The notes below the pieces were generated by a model that had not been told where the DNA came from, searched no databases, and worked only from the letters and a program-made list of their open reading frames with translations. From assembly GCA_902775835.1 (NCBI GenBank), contig CACYNZ010000098.1, positions 1 through 10,984 of the forward strand: 10,984 bases of DNA. The letters run 5' to 3'. This DNA is from an uncultured Eubacteriales bacterium. GTDB taxonomy: Bacteria; Bacillota_A; Clostridia; Christensenellales; Aristaeellaceae. Below are positions 1-6,201 of this stretch, in pieces (the stretch's first letter is position 1; each line of letters opens with the position of its first letter). Position numbers and translations under genes: made by a program.

Positions 1-1060
1 TTTCGTGCCGGCCTTCGGCATATACCCCTGGATGACAATCACGGCTTTCCATTTTGCCTGCCATTACAACCGAACCGTCTGATCTCAATCCGATGACATA
101 TTGCTCGCATGCATCGATTCTCTTGATATCGTTCCAGGTTTCGCATGCTTTTGCTCCATACTCATCTTTGCCGAAGAAACGCACGCTTCCATCCTCCATC
201 AGGAGCACAAGGCATGTATCCCCTGTTGCCAACTGGCGAACACCTGTAATTCCCTCCGCCCGCATCAGGTCTTCCGATGCTTCGGGTTCTCTCTGCTCTG
301 TGAGCTGAGAAATCACAACATGGGCATATCCTTCTTCGGTCAGACAGGCTGCCACACTGCCGCTGTATGAAATTTGCTGAACATGGACCCAGTTGCCCGG
401 GACAGGTGTTCCCATGTACGCTTCCCATTGGGAAGTGAACAGTGGATTGCCATCATGATCAATACCGGTGACCATTCCCCCTAAATCGACATCCATTGTG
501 ATCCCTGATATCTGATCTGTATTTTCCCACGCCAATATTTCCGGGATCACGTCGTAAGCGTCTGGATCCGGTATGAGAATTGTACCATCCTGGAGCAGCG
601 CAATGGATGAAAACCTTGCCGCGGCAATGTCTTTTACATTCCGCCAGTTGCTAACTTTCAGCCCATTAAGGTGGGAATATCCCAGAGCCAAACAAGTGCC
701 ATCGGAGCGAAGAAGCAGCACATGATTGGCTCCGCCATCCACCTTGATCACGTCTGTTGCCATGTCATGCAGAGGGATCAGATAGTCTGCCTGAATATAG
801 GCCTGATACCATCCATCATTGAACGCGATCACGCGGCACCATGTCTTCTTCCGTCTGACCACTGTGTCGAGGATGTACACCGTATCCTTCCTGCCGACAG
901 TGCCCCGGATGCTTCCGGCCGGTTCGCGGCGTACATTCACTTGATTGATTCTCGGGACTGCGAAAGTATGAATGCGGATGCCGCTCTCATCTGCCAGGGA
1001 AATCTCCAGGCAGGCCGTCCCAATGATCATCAGAACCATGATCAGCGCAAGTTTCCGCAT
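1..1060 (-). CDS. Secreted SH3-like / RCC1-like repeat protein (C-terminal end off window)
   Basis: The first 353 residues are visible; the reading frame is still open at the left edge. Residues 1-23 form a signal peptide (MRKLALIMVLM, then a likely cut after SLA), so the protein should be exported. Residues about 40-97 look like a bacterial SH3 domain (VNVRREPAGS at the start, a tryptophan-centred strand WYQAYIQADYL at the end). From about residue 105 on there are weak RCC1/beta-propeller-type repeats: blocks such as NHVLLLRSDGTCLALG, SSIALLQDGTILI and YVIGLRSDGSVVMAG, each with a hydrophobic strand, a DG turn and another strand. The ATG at 1058-1060 is preceded by AGAGGA. The gene starts 22 nt after the stop of the lipoprotein candidate gene, so the two are probably co-transcribed. 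A role in cell-wall or ligand binding is inferred only. Codon use is mixed, unlike the strongly biased genes to the right. Confidence 0.75.
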   Translation of the reverse strand, partial: MRKLALIMVLMIIGTACLEISLADESGIRIHTFAVPRINQVNVRREPAGSIRGTVGRKDTVYILDTVVRRKKTWCRVIAFNDGWYQAYIQADYLIPLHDMATDVIKVDGGANHVLLLRSDGTCLALGYSHLNGLKVSNWRNVKDIAAARFSSIALLQDGTILIPDPDAYDVIPEILAWENTDQISGITMDVDLGGMVTGIDHDGNPLFTSQWEAYMGTPVPGNWVHVQQISYSGSVAACLTEEGYAHVVISQLTEQREPEASEDLMRAEGITGVRQLATGDTCLVLLMEDGSVRFFGKDEYGAKACETWNDIKRIDACEQYVIGLRSDGSVVMAGKMESRDCHPGVYAEGRHE

Positions 1061-1082
1061 GTATATCAGATCCTCTTTCACT

Positions 1083-1910
1083 TCATCCGTTTGCTGTCGA
1101 AGTACTCACGGTTTCCAGCGTTCCGTCGTCAATGGAAATATACCAGTAGGAATCACCGGCTGCGTTTACAATGGCATGCCAAAGATCATCTTCCTCTGTA
1201 AAATAGATTTCGACAGCATCATCTGTAAACATGTCCGCGGTGACCGGCTCACCCGCCACGGTATACCCGGTTTTCAGCATTTCCTCAAACGCCGCTCCGG
1301 CCCTCTCCTTGATCTCAAGCATCTGATGCTTTGGCATATAGCCTGTTTCTGCATTGATCCAGACCTCGGCTTTCAGAAGCGCATGATCATAGAACCGGAA
1401 TACCCAGTACGGCGCAGGGAAATCTCCCGTTTCGCAGTGACCGGTATACAGGGAAACCGATTCTCTGTCCTCACCGCAGTTCAGATGATACGATGACATC
1501 AGGAAGTCAAGCGCCATCTGCCTGGCTTTGTCTTCCTCAATCATGCCTGGTTCTGTGACACCATACGTCCAGGAGAGGATCTCGTCCGCAAAAGGAACAG
1601 ACACCGTCCAGCCCGGATGGTATGTCCGGATTCTCTGTGCTTCTGCTTCCAGCAGATACGGAAGCAGACGGCTGTACCAGTTCTTCTTTTCCACGCTCCA
1701 GAAACGGAAAGGCCCGTTTTCAGCCACCAGCTCTTCCCACAGGTCCGCTGCCCCGTAATCGGCGCCAAATCTCTCCTCTGCGATTTTGTCAGCCTGACTC
1801 TGCAACAATGTTTCCATTTCTTCTGCACGTACGATACAGCCCGGCAGAAGAAAAAGCATCAACATGCATGCCAGAATCCGTCTTGCTGTTCCAGCCATTG
1901 CTTTTTTCAC
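1083..1910 (-). CDS. Putative lipoprotein with PepSY-like region
   Basis: A 275-residue exported protein. The N-terminus has a basic n-region (MKK, RR at 10-11), a hydrophobic core and LLPGC, a plausible lipobox with Cys25; a type I cut after VRA is the alternative. Residues about 168-197 (YWVFRFYD, then AEVWINAETGYM) and about 255-270 (WYISIDDGTLETV) have the strand-turn-strand pattern ending in a DxxTG or DDGT turn that is typical of PepSY-type domains, so an extracellular inhibitory or binding domain is a reasonable guess. No catalytic motif is visible. The start chosen is GTG at 1908-1910, because it gives the KK n-region and overlaps the stop of the upstream small ORF as GTGA, which suggests translational coupling; ATG at 1896-1898 is an alternative. 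The SH3/RCC1-like gene follows after 22 nt. Confidence 0.75.
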   Translation of the reverse strand: MKKAMAGTARRILACMLMLFLLPGCIVRAEEMETLLQSQADKIAEERFGADYGAADLWEELVAENGPFRFWSVEKKNWYSRLLPYLLEAEAQRIRTYHPGWTVSVPFADEILSWTYGVTEPGMIEEDKARQMALDFLMSSYHLNCGEDRESVSLYTGHCETGDFPAPYWVFRFYDHALLKAEVWINAETGYMPKHQMLEIKERAGAAFEEMLKTGYTVAGEPVTADMFTDDAVEIYFTEEDDLWHAIVNAAGDSYWYISIDDGTLETVSTSTANG

Positions 1911-2095
1911 GCTCCACTCAATGATCCATGAGCCTTCCGGACAGCATCGGCTGCTGTATGCAAACAGCCTTTCCCGGGATGCACTCCGATGCCGTCACTC
2001 CACAGATAAAACGAATCATATCCATGTTTTGTTCCGGGAATCCTGGATACCATGACAGATTGCCTGATGCTGCGCCGCCTGCCTTCCGGATGCAC
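1907..2095 (-). CDS. Small hypothetical ORF coupled to the lipoprotein candidate gene
   Basis: A tentative small ORF of 62 codons if it begins at GTG 2093-2095 (GGGAAG lies 8 nt upstream), or 48 codons from ATG 2051-2053. The C-terminal half looks protein-like (GYDSFYLWSDGIGVHPGKG, then TAADAVRKAHG). Its TGA stop overlaps the GTG start of the next gene in the arrangement GTGA, the usual sign of translational coupling, and the minus-strand promoter at 2123-2151 would place the transcript start about 20 nt before the GTG. I recognise no family, and there is no signal peptide or membrane segment. A second frame over the same DNA (ATG near 2120, stop at 1918) is also open, so a frameshifted remnant of a larger gene is possible. 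Confidence 0.35.
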   Translation of the reverse strand: MHPEGRRRSIRQSVMVSRIPGTKHGYDSFYLWSDGIGVHPGKGCLHTAADAVRKAHGSLSGA

Positions 2096-2122
2096 GTCCT
2101 GTGCTTCCCGCCTGTCTTCATA

Positions 2123-2151
2123 AATATACCGGGAAAAATGTACCTCCGCAA
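2123..2151 (-). promoter_or_regulatory. Promoter for the minus-strand surface-protein operon
   Basis: Read on the minus strand: TTGCGG (2146-2151), 17 nt spacer, TATATT (2123-2128). The -10 matches the sigma-A consensus at five of six bases and the -35 at three. The predicted start is near 2116, just ahead of the small ORF and the lipoprotein candidate gene. Only 13 bp separate it from the -35 of the divergent plus-strand promoter. Confidence 0.5.
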
Positions 2152-2164
2152 AGTGAAAAAACAG

Positions 2165-2193
2165 TTGCGAACTGGCCTGCAGTATGGTATGCT
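2165..2193 (+). promoter_or_regulatory. Promoter for the NifU-like/GGGtGRT operon
   Basis: TTGCGA (2165-2170), 17 nt spacer, TATGCT (2188-2193), with TGG directly before the -10, which makes it an extended -10. The predicted start is near 2200, giving a leader of about 40 nt that contains AGGAGG (2227-2232) before the ATG at 2242. Confidence 0.6.
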
Positions 2194-2241
2194 GAGATGG
2201 ATATGTTTTGATCCATTCATCAGAACAGGAGGAAATGTCAC

Positions 2242-2943
2242 ATGCAATACACCAAAGAAGTAGAAGACATGGTTTGTGTCGCAAAAGGCCCGAACCACGG
2301 CCCCGCTCCCATTCCTGAAGAAGGCAAATGGGTCCAGGCCAAGGAAATCAAGGACATCTCCGGTTACACTCACGGCATTGGCTGGTGCGCACCTCAGCAG
2401 GGTGCCTGCAAACTGAGCCTGAATGTGAAAGACGGCGTGATTCAGGAAGCACTGGTGGAAACCATCGGCTGCTCCGGCATGACCCACTCCGCTGCCATGG
2501 CCAGTGAAATTCTCCCTGGCAAGACGATTCTGGAAGCACTCAATACCGACCTGGTCTGCGACGCGATCAACACCGCCATGCGCGAGCTGTTCCTGCAGAT
2601 CGTTTACGGCCGTACCCAGTCCGCTTTCTCTGACGACGGTCTCCGCATCGGCGCCGGTCTGGAAGATCTGGGCAAGGGCCTCCGTTCCATGGTGGGTACC
2701 ATGTACGGCACCAAGGAAAAGGGCACCCGTTATCTGGAAATGACCGAAGGCTATGTGGTCAAGATGGCTCTGGACAAGGACGATCAGGTCTGTGGCTATC
2801 AGTTCCTCAGCATCGGCAAGATGATGGACGCCATCAAGAAGGGCGTTCCTGCTCAGGAAGCCTATGAGAAGAACCTGGGTACCTATGGCCGGTTCAAGGC
2901 TGAAGACGGCGCGGTCAAGTGGATTGACCCGCGGAAAGAATAA
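2242..2943 (+). CDS. NifU-like iron-sulfur cluster scaffold-type protein
   Basis: A 233-residue soluble protein resembling the NifU/IscU N-terminal scaffold fold. The stretch from GWCAPQQGACKLSLNV (47-62) through ETIGCSGMTHSAAMASEIL (73-91) and PGKTILEAL (92-100) lines up with the region of IscU around its first two cluster cysteines; Cys49 or Cys56, Cys77 and Cys106 are candidates for the three cluster ligands. It is longer than IscU (about 130 residues): residues about 130-233 form an extra C-terminal part without an obvious motif. The start ATG at 2242 has AGGAGG 9 nt upstream. The gene sits 13 nt before the GGGtGRT gene, and homologues of the two are commonly paired in anaerobic Firmicutes (recalled, not searched). 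Cluster assembly or carriage is inferred from the family. Codons are strongly biased (CTG, AAG, GGC, ATC), suggesting high expression. Confidence 0.8.
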   Translation: MQYTKEVEDMVCVAKGPNHGPAPIPEEGKWVQAKEIKDISGYTHGIGWCAPQQGACKLSLNVKDGVIQEALVETIGCSGMTHSAAMASEILPGKTILEALNTDLVCDAINTAMRELFLQIVYGRTQSAFSDDGLRIGAGLEDLGKGLRSMVGTMYGTKEKGTRYLEMTEGYVVKMALDKDDQVCGYQFLSIGKMMDAIKKGVPAQEAYEKNLGTYGRFKAEDGAVKWIDPRKE

Positions 2944-2956
2944 GGAGGGGTAGCAA

Positions 2957-3976
2957 ATGGCTTTGTTTGAGAATTACGAAGGACGTATGCCTCAGCTGCA
3001 GCCCGTCCTTGAAAAGTACGGATTCAAGAATTTCGAAGAAGTAAAGGCTTTCACCAACAGCAAGGGCGTGGACGCCTATTCCATCGTGGAAAGCACTCAG
3101 CCCATCTGCTTTGAAAACGTCAAGTGGGCTTATGAACTTGGTGCCGCTATCGCCATCAAGGAAAACGCCAAGAGCGCAGCCGAGGCCGCCAGATGGATCG
3201 GCACCGCACTGCAGGCTTTCTGCATTCCCGGTTCTGTTGCCGACCAGCGTCAGGTTGGTATCGGTCACGGCAACCTGGGTGCCATGCTGCTGGACGAAGA
3301 GACTGAATGCTTTGCCTTCCTGGCCGGCCACGAGTCCTTCGCCGCTGCCGAAGGCGCCATCAAGATCGCTCTGAACGCCAACAAGGTGCGTAAAAAGCCC
3401 CTGCGCGTCATTCTGAACGGTCTGGGCAAGGATGCCGCCATGATCATCAGCCGTATCAACGGTTTCACCTATGTGCAGACCAAGTATGATTACCTGTCTG
3501 CCGACGTGAAGGAAGATCATGCTCTGACCATCGTGAGCAAGACCGCTTATTCCGACGGCCCCCGCGCCAAGGTCAACTGCTACGGTGCTGACGATGTGCG
3601 TGAAGGCGTTGCCATCATGTGGCACGAAGGTGCTGACATATCCATCACCGGCAACTCCACCAACCCCACCCGTTTCCAGCATCCTGTCGCCGGTACCTAT
3701 AAGAAGGAACGCTGGGAAGCCGGCAAGAAGTATTTCTCCGTGGCTTCCGGCGGCGGCACCGGCCGTACCCTGCATCCCGACAACATGGCTGCCGGCCCTG
3801 CCTCCTACGGCATGACCGATACCATGGGCCGTATGCATTCCGATGCCCAGTTCGCAGGTTCTTCTTCCGTGCCTGCCCACGTGGAAATGATGGGCTTCCT
3901 GGGCGCCGGCAACAACCCCATGGTCGGTATGACCGTGGCTGTGGCCGTGGCTGTTCAGCAGGCTCTTTCCAAGTAA
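2957..3976 (+). CDS. GGGtGRT protein
   Basis: A 339-residue protein with the diagnostic motif GGGTGRTLHPD at residues 265-275, for which this family is named; the molecular function of the family is not known. It looks cytoplasmic: no signal peptide and no membrane segment, although the glycine- and alanine-rich C-terminus (GAGNNPMVGMTVAVAVAV) is hydrophobic. Other glycine-rich loops (GIGHGNLGAM at 101-110, LNGLGKDAAM at 153-162) could bind a nucleotide or cofactor, but this is speculation. Cys51, Cys89, Cys118 and Cys208 are scattered rather than clustered. The start ATG at 2957 follows AGGAGG (2943-2948), which overlaps the stop region of the NifU-like gene, so the two are one operon. Codon bias is strong. 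A clear terminator follows 14 nt after the stop. Confidence 0.9.
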   Translation: MALFENYEGRMPQLQPVLEKYGFKNFEEVKAFTNSKGVDAYSIVESTQPICFENVKWAYELGAAIAIKENAKSAAEAARWIGTALQAFCIPGSVADQRQVGIGHGNLGAMLLDEETECFAFLAGHESFAAAEGAIKIALNANKVRKKPLRVILNGLGKDAAMIISRINGFTYVQTKYDYLSADVKEDHALTIVSKTAYSDGPRAKVNCYGADDVREGVAIMWHEGADISITGNSTNPTRFQHPVAGTYKKERWEAGKKYFSVASGGGTGRTLHPDNMAAGPASYGMTDTMGRMHSDAQFAGSSSVPAHVEMMGFLGAGNNPMVGMTVAVAVAVQQALSK

Positions 3977-3990
3977 TCGGATCATTCAGC

Positions 3991-4025
3991 AAGGCTCCCG
4001 AGGGCAACTTCGGGAGCCTTGTTTT
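3991..4025 (+). terminator. Intrinsic terminator of the GGGtGRT operon
   Basis: A perfect 11-bp stem, AAGGCTCCCGA (3991-4001) with TCGGGAGCCTT (4010-4020), an 8-nt loop, and GTTTT directly after. It lies 14 nt beyond the GGGtGRT stop codon. Confidence 0.88.
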
Positions 4026-4120
4026 CAAACAGGACTCTGCGCAGGGAACATGAAAGAGGTCTGACGAATTCTCCCTTCCCTGCCCGTCCATCCCGCAGAC
4101 ATAACCGGAGGTGTATTCCC

Positions 4121-4591
4121 ATGAATCACGCAGACGAAGCCCAGCGCCTTTTTCTGGAAGGATACAACTGCGCCCAGGCGGTTTTCTGTGCCTTCTGTGA
4201 TGAGACAGGGCTGAGTCTGGAAAACGCGGCCCGTCTTTCCTCTTCCTTTGGCGGCGGCATGGGACGCCTGCGGGAAGTATGCGGCACCGTCAGCGGTGCG
4301 CTCATGGCCCTGGGCATGCTCAGAGGATACAGCGACCCTGCCGATCCCCAGGCAAAAGCTGAGCATTACCGCCTGGTTCAGCAGTACGCTCAGCGCTTTC
4401 GTGAAATCAACGGTACGATTATCTGCCGTGAACTGCTCAAGGATGTACCGGTTACGCCCGGCGGCGTCCCGGAAGCCCGCACGCCGGAATTCTACCGCCG
4501 GCGTCCCTGTCTGCGGCTTGCGGGAGAAGCTGCCGGCCTTCTGGAGCAGATGCTTCAGGAAATCAAAACAAGTGAGGAGAAAACCCTATGA
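4121..4591 (+). CDS. C_GCAxxG_C_C family redox protein
   Basis: A 156-residue cysteine-rich protein of the C_GCAxxG_C_C family, thought to be redox-active but without an assigned reaction. The family pattern is visible in order: GYNCAQAV (Cys17), FGGGMGRLREVCGTVSGALMALG (split here as FGGGMGR at 43-49 and EVCGTVSGALMALG at 52-65, Cys54), ICRELL (Cys102) and RRPCLRLAGEAAGLLEQML (Cys130). Two further cysteines (23 and 26) make a CxxC. No export signal is present. The start is ATG 4121 because GGAGGT (4107-4112) sits 8 nt before it; the frame is open further upstream to 4019 but that part overlaps the preceding terminator. The stop overlaps the start of the next gene as ATGA, so translation of the two is probably coupled. 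Confidence 0.88.
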   Translation: MNHADEAQRLFLEGYNCAQAVFCAFCDETGLSLENAARLSSSFGGGMGRLREVCGTVSGALMALGMLRGYSDPADPQAKAEHYRLVQQYAQRFREINGTIICRELLKDVPVTPGGVPEARTPEFYRRRPCLRLAGEAAGLLEQMLQEIKTSEEKTL

Positions 4592-4875
4592 TCCGTCACA
4601 TTGTACTTTTCAAAATCAAGGACGAGTTTCAGGACGAAATTCCCCAGCTGGTCAGGAACTTCTACGGCATGAAGGGAAAAATCGAAGGCATGCTGGATCT
4701 GGAAGCCGGGCAGGATGTGCTGCACAGCGAGCGTTCCTATGATCTGGCCCTGATCACCGTGTTTGATTCCATGGAATCCTTCAAAGCGTATCAGACGCAC
4801 CCGGTGCATATGCCGGTCAAAAAGCGGATGCATGAAGTACGCAGCGCATCCGTCGCCTGCGATTTCGAGTTCTGA
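4588..4875 (+). CDS. Dabb (stress-responsive A/B barrel) domain protein
   Basis: A 95-residue protein that is a single Dabb domain, the dimeric alpha/beta barrel fold. The signature start MIRHIVLFKIKDEF, with His4 in the first strand, the mid-domain DLALITVFDSMESFKAYQTHP and the closing strand near VRSASVACDFEF are all in place, and the length is typical. Members of this fold include plant stress proteins and some enzymes, but most bacterial members have no known substrate, so no reaction is assigned. ATG 4588 overlaps the stop of the C_GCAxxG_C_C gene by 4 bases (ATGA), with GAGGAG about 10 nt upstream inside that gene. The pairing suggests a shared, possibly redox-stress, job; this is inference. 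Confidence 0.88.
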   Translation: MIRHIVLFKIKDEFQDEIPQLVRNFYGMKGKIEGMLDLEAGQDVLHSERSYDLALITVFDSMESFKAYQTHPVHMPVKKRMHEVRSASVACDFEF

Positions 4876-4893
4876 CAAATGTGTCATGATCCC

Positions 4894-4928
4894 GGCCGCT
4901 GGATTCCCCATGGTGCAGCGGCCCTTTT
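4894..4928 (+). terminator. Probable intrinsic terminator after the Dabb gene
   Basis: An 8-bp GC-rich stem, GGCCGCTG (4894-4901) with CAGCGGCC (4916-4923), a 14-nt loop and CTTTT after it. The T-tract is short and the loop long, so some read-through into the deacetylase gene 16 nt later is likely. Confidence 0.55.
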
Positions 4929-4943
4929 ACCGGAGGCTGAGTC

Positions 4944-5639
4944 ATGATCCAGGCTTTACTGACCATAGACGATATATCTTCTGAAAACACGTGCGCCATC
5001 GTGGATTATCTGAACGCGAAACACATTCCGGCCATCATGTTTGCAGTCGGAAAGCACATTGAGAAAAACCCCGCTCCGGCGCTCTATGCAATTCAGCACG
5101 GCATCATTGTGGGAAACCATGGATATGCCCATCCGCATTTTTCAGAGCTGTCCCTCCAGGAAGGAATTCAGGATATCGAAAAATGCGAAGTGCTGCTGAA
5201 CCAGCTGTACCATCTTTCCGACGTGGAACGCACTTTCCGGCCTTTCCGCTTCCCATACGGGGACAAGGGCGGTGTAAACAAGGACCATTTGCAGGCCTAT
5301 CTTCGCAGAAGCGGGTTCAGCAAAGTCGATGACTCCCGGATTCCATACCCCTTCTGGAAAGAACAGGGACTGGACCGCGACATAGACACGCTCTGGACAT
5401 TCGATTTCACCGAATACAATATCCGCGAAGGCAGCCATTATACCATGGACCATGTCTGGGCGCGCGTCCGCAATCCCGCCCCGGAAAACGGTGCTCCCCT
5501 GCTCGGTGCGGACGGAAGGCATATTCTTCTTTTGCACGCCCATGACGAGACAGAAGCGCTGGTCCCGAAATACTATGCCCTTCTGCTGGACGAACTTCTT
5601 CGGAATCATGTGCAGTTTATACGACCGGAATTCTGCTGA
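4944..5639 (+). CDS. Polysaccharide deacetylase (NodB-type, carbohydrate esterase 4 family)
   Basis: A 231-residue protein with the five NodB motifs in order: LTIDD (6-10; Asp9/Asp10 as catalytic base and metal ligand), NHGYAHPHF (58-66; His59 and His63 as metal ligands), RFPYGD (102-107), WTFDFTEYN (151-159), and ILLLHAHDE (194-202; His198 as catalytic acid). The family removes N- or O-acetyl groups from peptidoglycan, chitin-like or other sugars using a divalent metal. Unusually for a wall-modifying enzyme, the catalytic domain begins at the very first residues and no signal peptide or membrane anchor exists, so it probably acts in the cytoplasm on an oligosaccharide or lipid-linked precursor. 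The start ATG 4944 has GGAGG (4932-4936) 7 nt upstream. The gene is convergent with the repeat-protein gene on the other strand. Confidence 0.9.
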   Translation: MIQALLTIDDISSENTCAIVDYLNAKHIPAIMFAVGKHIEKNPAPALYAIQHGIIVGNHGYAHPHFSELSLQEGIQDIEKCEVLLNQLYHLSDVERTFRPFRFPYGDKGGVNKDHLQAYLRRSGFSKVDDSRIPYPFWKEQGLDRDIDTLWTFDFTEYNIREGSHYTMDHVWARVRNPAPENGAPLLGADGRHILLLHAHDETEALVPKYYALLLDELLRNHVQFIRPEFC

Positions 5640-5655
5640 CCGCCCGGAATATCTT

Positions 5656-5695
5656 GTATGAAAAAAGCTCTGTCTGCGCAGAGCTTTTTTCATAC
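5656..5695. terminator. Bidirectional intrinsic terminator
   Basis: A perfect 17-bp stem: GTATGAAAAAAGCTCTG (5656-5672) pairs with CAGAGCTTTTTTCATAC (5679-5695), with a 6-nt loop. Each strand ends in a T6 run inside the stem, so it can stop the deacetylase gene (plus) and the repeat-protein gene (minus), which converge here. Confidence 0.85.
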
Positions 5696-5705
5696 AGAAC
5701 CTGTT

Positions 5706-6098
5706 TCAGTCGTCCCCGAACGGATTATAGCCGCTGTCATCCCCGTCAGATCCGCCGAACAGGTCCGCATGATCCACGCCTTCCGTGTCGTGGTATGTGC
5801 TTCCGCCAAACAGATTCGGCGTGCTGTATCCCACACTGCTGCCCGTTTCGTCAAAGTGATCAGAGGTACCGAATACACCGTCCAGACTGTAACCCACCTG
5901 CCGTCCGTCCGCATCAAAATGATCCGTTCCGCCCAGTACACCATCCAGACTGTATCCGGCCGGACTTCCGTCAGCATTGTAATGGTCCGTTCCGCCGAAC
6001 AGTCCGGGCAGACTGTACCCGATCTTCTTGCCGTTCTCATCGTAGTGATCCGTACCGCCAAACCATCCCGGCATACTGGTGATTTTCCGCCTGGCCAT
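5706..6098 (-). CDS. Hypothetical 21-residue tandem-repeat protein
   Basis: A 130-residue protein built almost wholly of repeats. After a basic start (MARRKITSMP) come four complete 21-residue units at 11-94, each reading roughly G-x-F-G-G-T-D-H-Y/F-D-x-x-G-x-x-x-G-Y-S-x-x, then two decayed units (NLFGGSTYHDTEG and DLFGGSDGDD) and an acidic tail (GYNPFGDD). The aromatic-plus-DxxG-turn pattern suggests short beta-hairpins. There is no signal peptide, membrane segment or cysteine, and I recognise no named family. The start ATG 6096-6098 was chosen because AGGAGGAGG lies 7 nt upstream; a longer in-frame start at 6203 falls inside the predicted -10 box. The upstream gene ends with its own terminator, so this is a separate unit. 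See the note on the competing frame just upstream. Confidence 0.72.
   Translation of the reverse strand: MARRKITSMPGWFGGTDHYDENGKKIGYSLPGLFGGTDHYNADGSPAGYSLDGVLGGTDHFDADGRQVGYSLDGVFGTSDHFDETGSSVGYSTPNLFGGSTYHDTEGVDHADLFGGSDGDDSGYNPFGDD
5817..6068 (-). repeat. Four tandem 63-bp coding repeats
   Basis: Units at 6006-6068, 5943-6005, 5880-5942 and 5817-5879 on the minus strand, each encoding 21 residues with a conserved FGG-TDH-GYS core. Because the period is a multiple of three, a frame that is open in one unit tends to stay open in all, which explains the long alternative open frames across this stretch. Confidence 0.8.
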
Positions 6099-6193
6099 CC
6101 TGCCGCCTCCTCCTGCGCGAAGATCCACAGGAGCATGTCCGGCTGCAGGTACTTGGCCGCCTGGATCATGCTCTCCGTATTCCCGTTTTTCAT
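6099..6193 (-). other. Possible short ORF or frameshifted N-terminus before the repeat protein
   Basis: In a frame different from the repeat protein, ATG 6191-6193 or ATG 6167-6169 opens a stretch with protein-like sequence (MIQAAKYLQPDMLLWIFAQEEA) whose codons almost all end in G or C, as in real genes here. This frame runs on through the repeat region without a stop until 5690, where its sequence no longer looks natural. It could be an uncoupled upstream ORF, the true N-terminus joined by a frameshift near 6100, or chance. GGAG sits 3-4 nt before ATG 6169, a tight spacing. Confidence 0.3.
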
Positions 6194-6201
6194 CTGCTTC
6201 C

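Noticed and set aside
671..1201. Plus-strand open frames over the SH3/RCC1-like and lipoprotein genes
   Set aside because: They lack Shine-Dalgarno sites and cross the junction between two minus-strand genes with clear signal peptides and SD sites.
2915..3985. A minus-strand open frame of 356 codons
   Set aside because: It is antisense to the GGGtGRT gene and rich in His, Gly and Val, as expected of a reverse shadow of biased codons. It has no ribosome binding site or promoter.
4019..4120. N-terminal extension of the C_GCAxxG_C_C protein
   Set aside because: The open frame begins within the preceding terminator. The family domain starts after 4121, where a strong SD is found.
5817..6068. 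Tandem repeats as a possible CRISPR array
   Set aside because: The 63-bp units are continuous with no unique spacers and encode an in-frame repeat protein.
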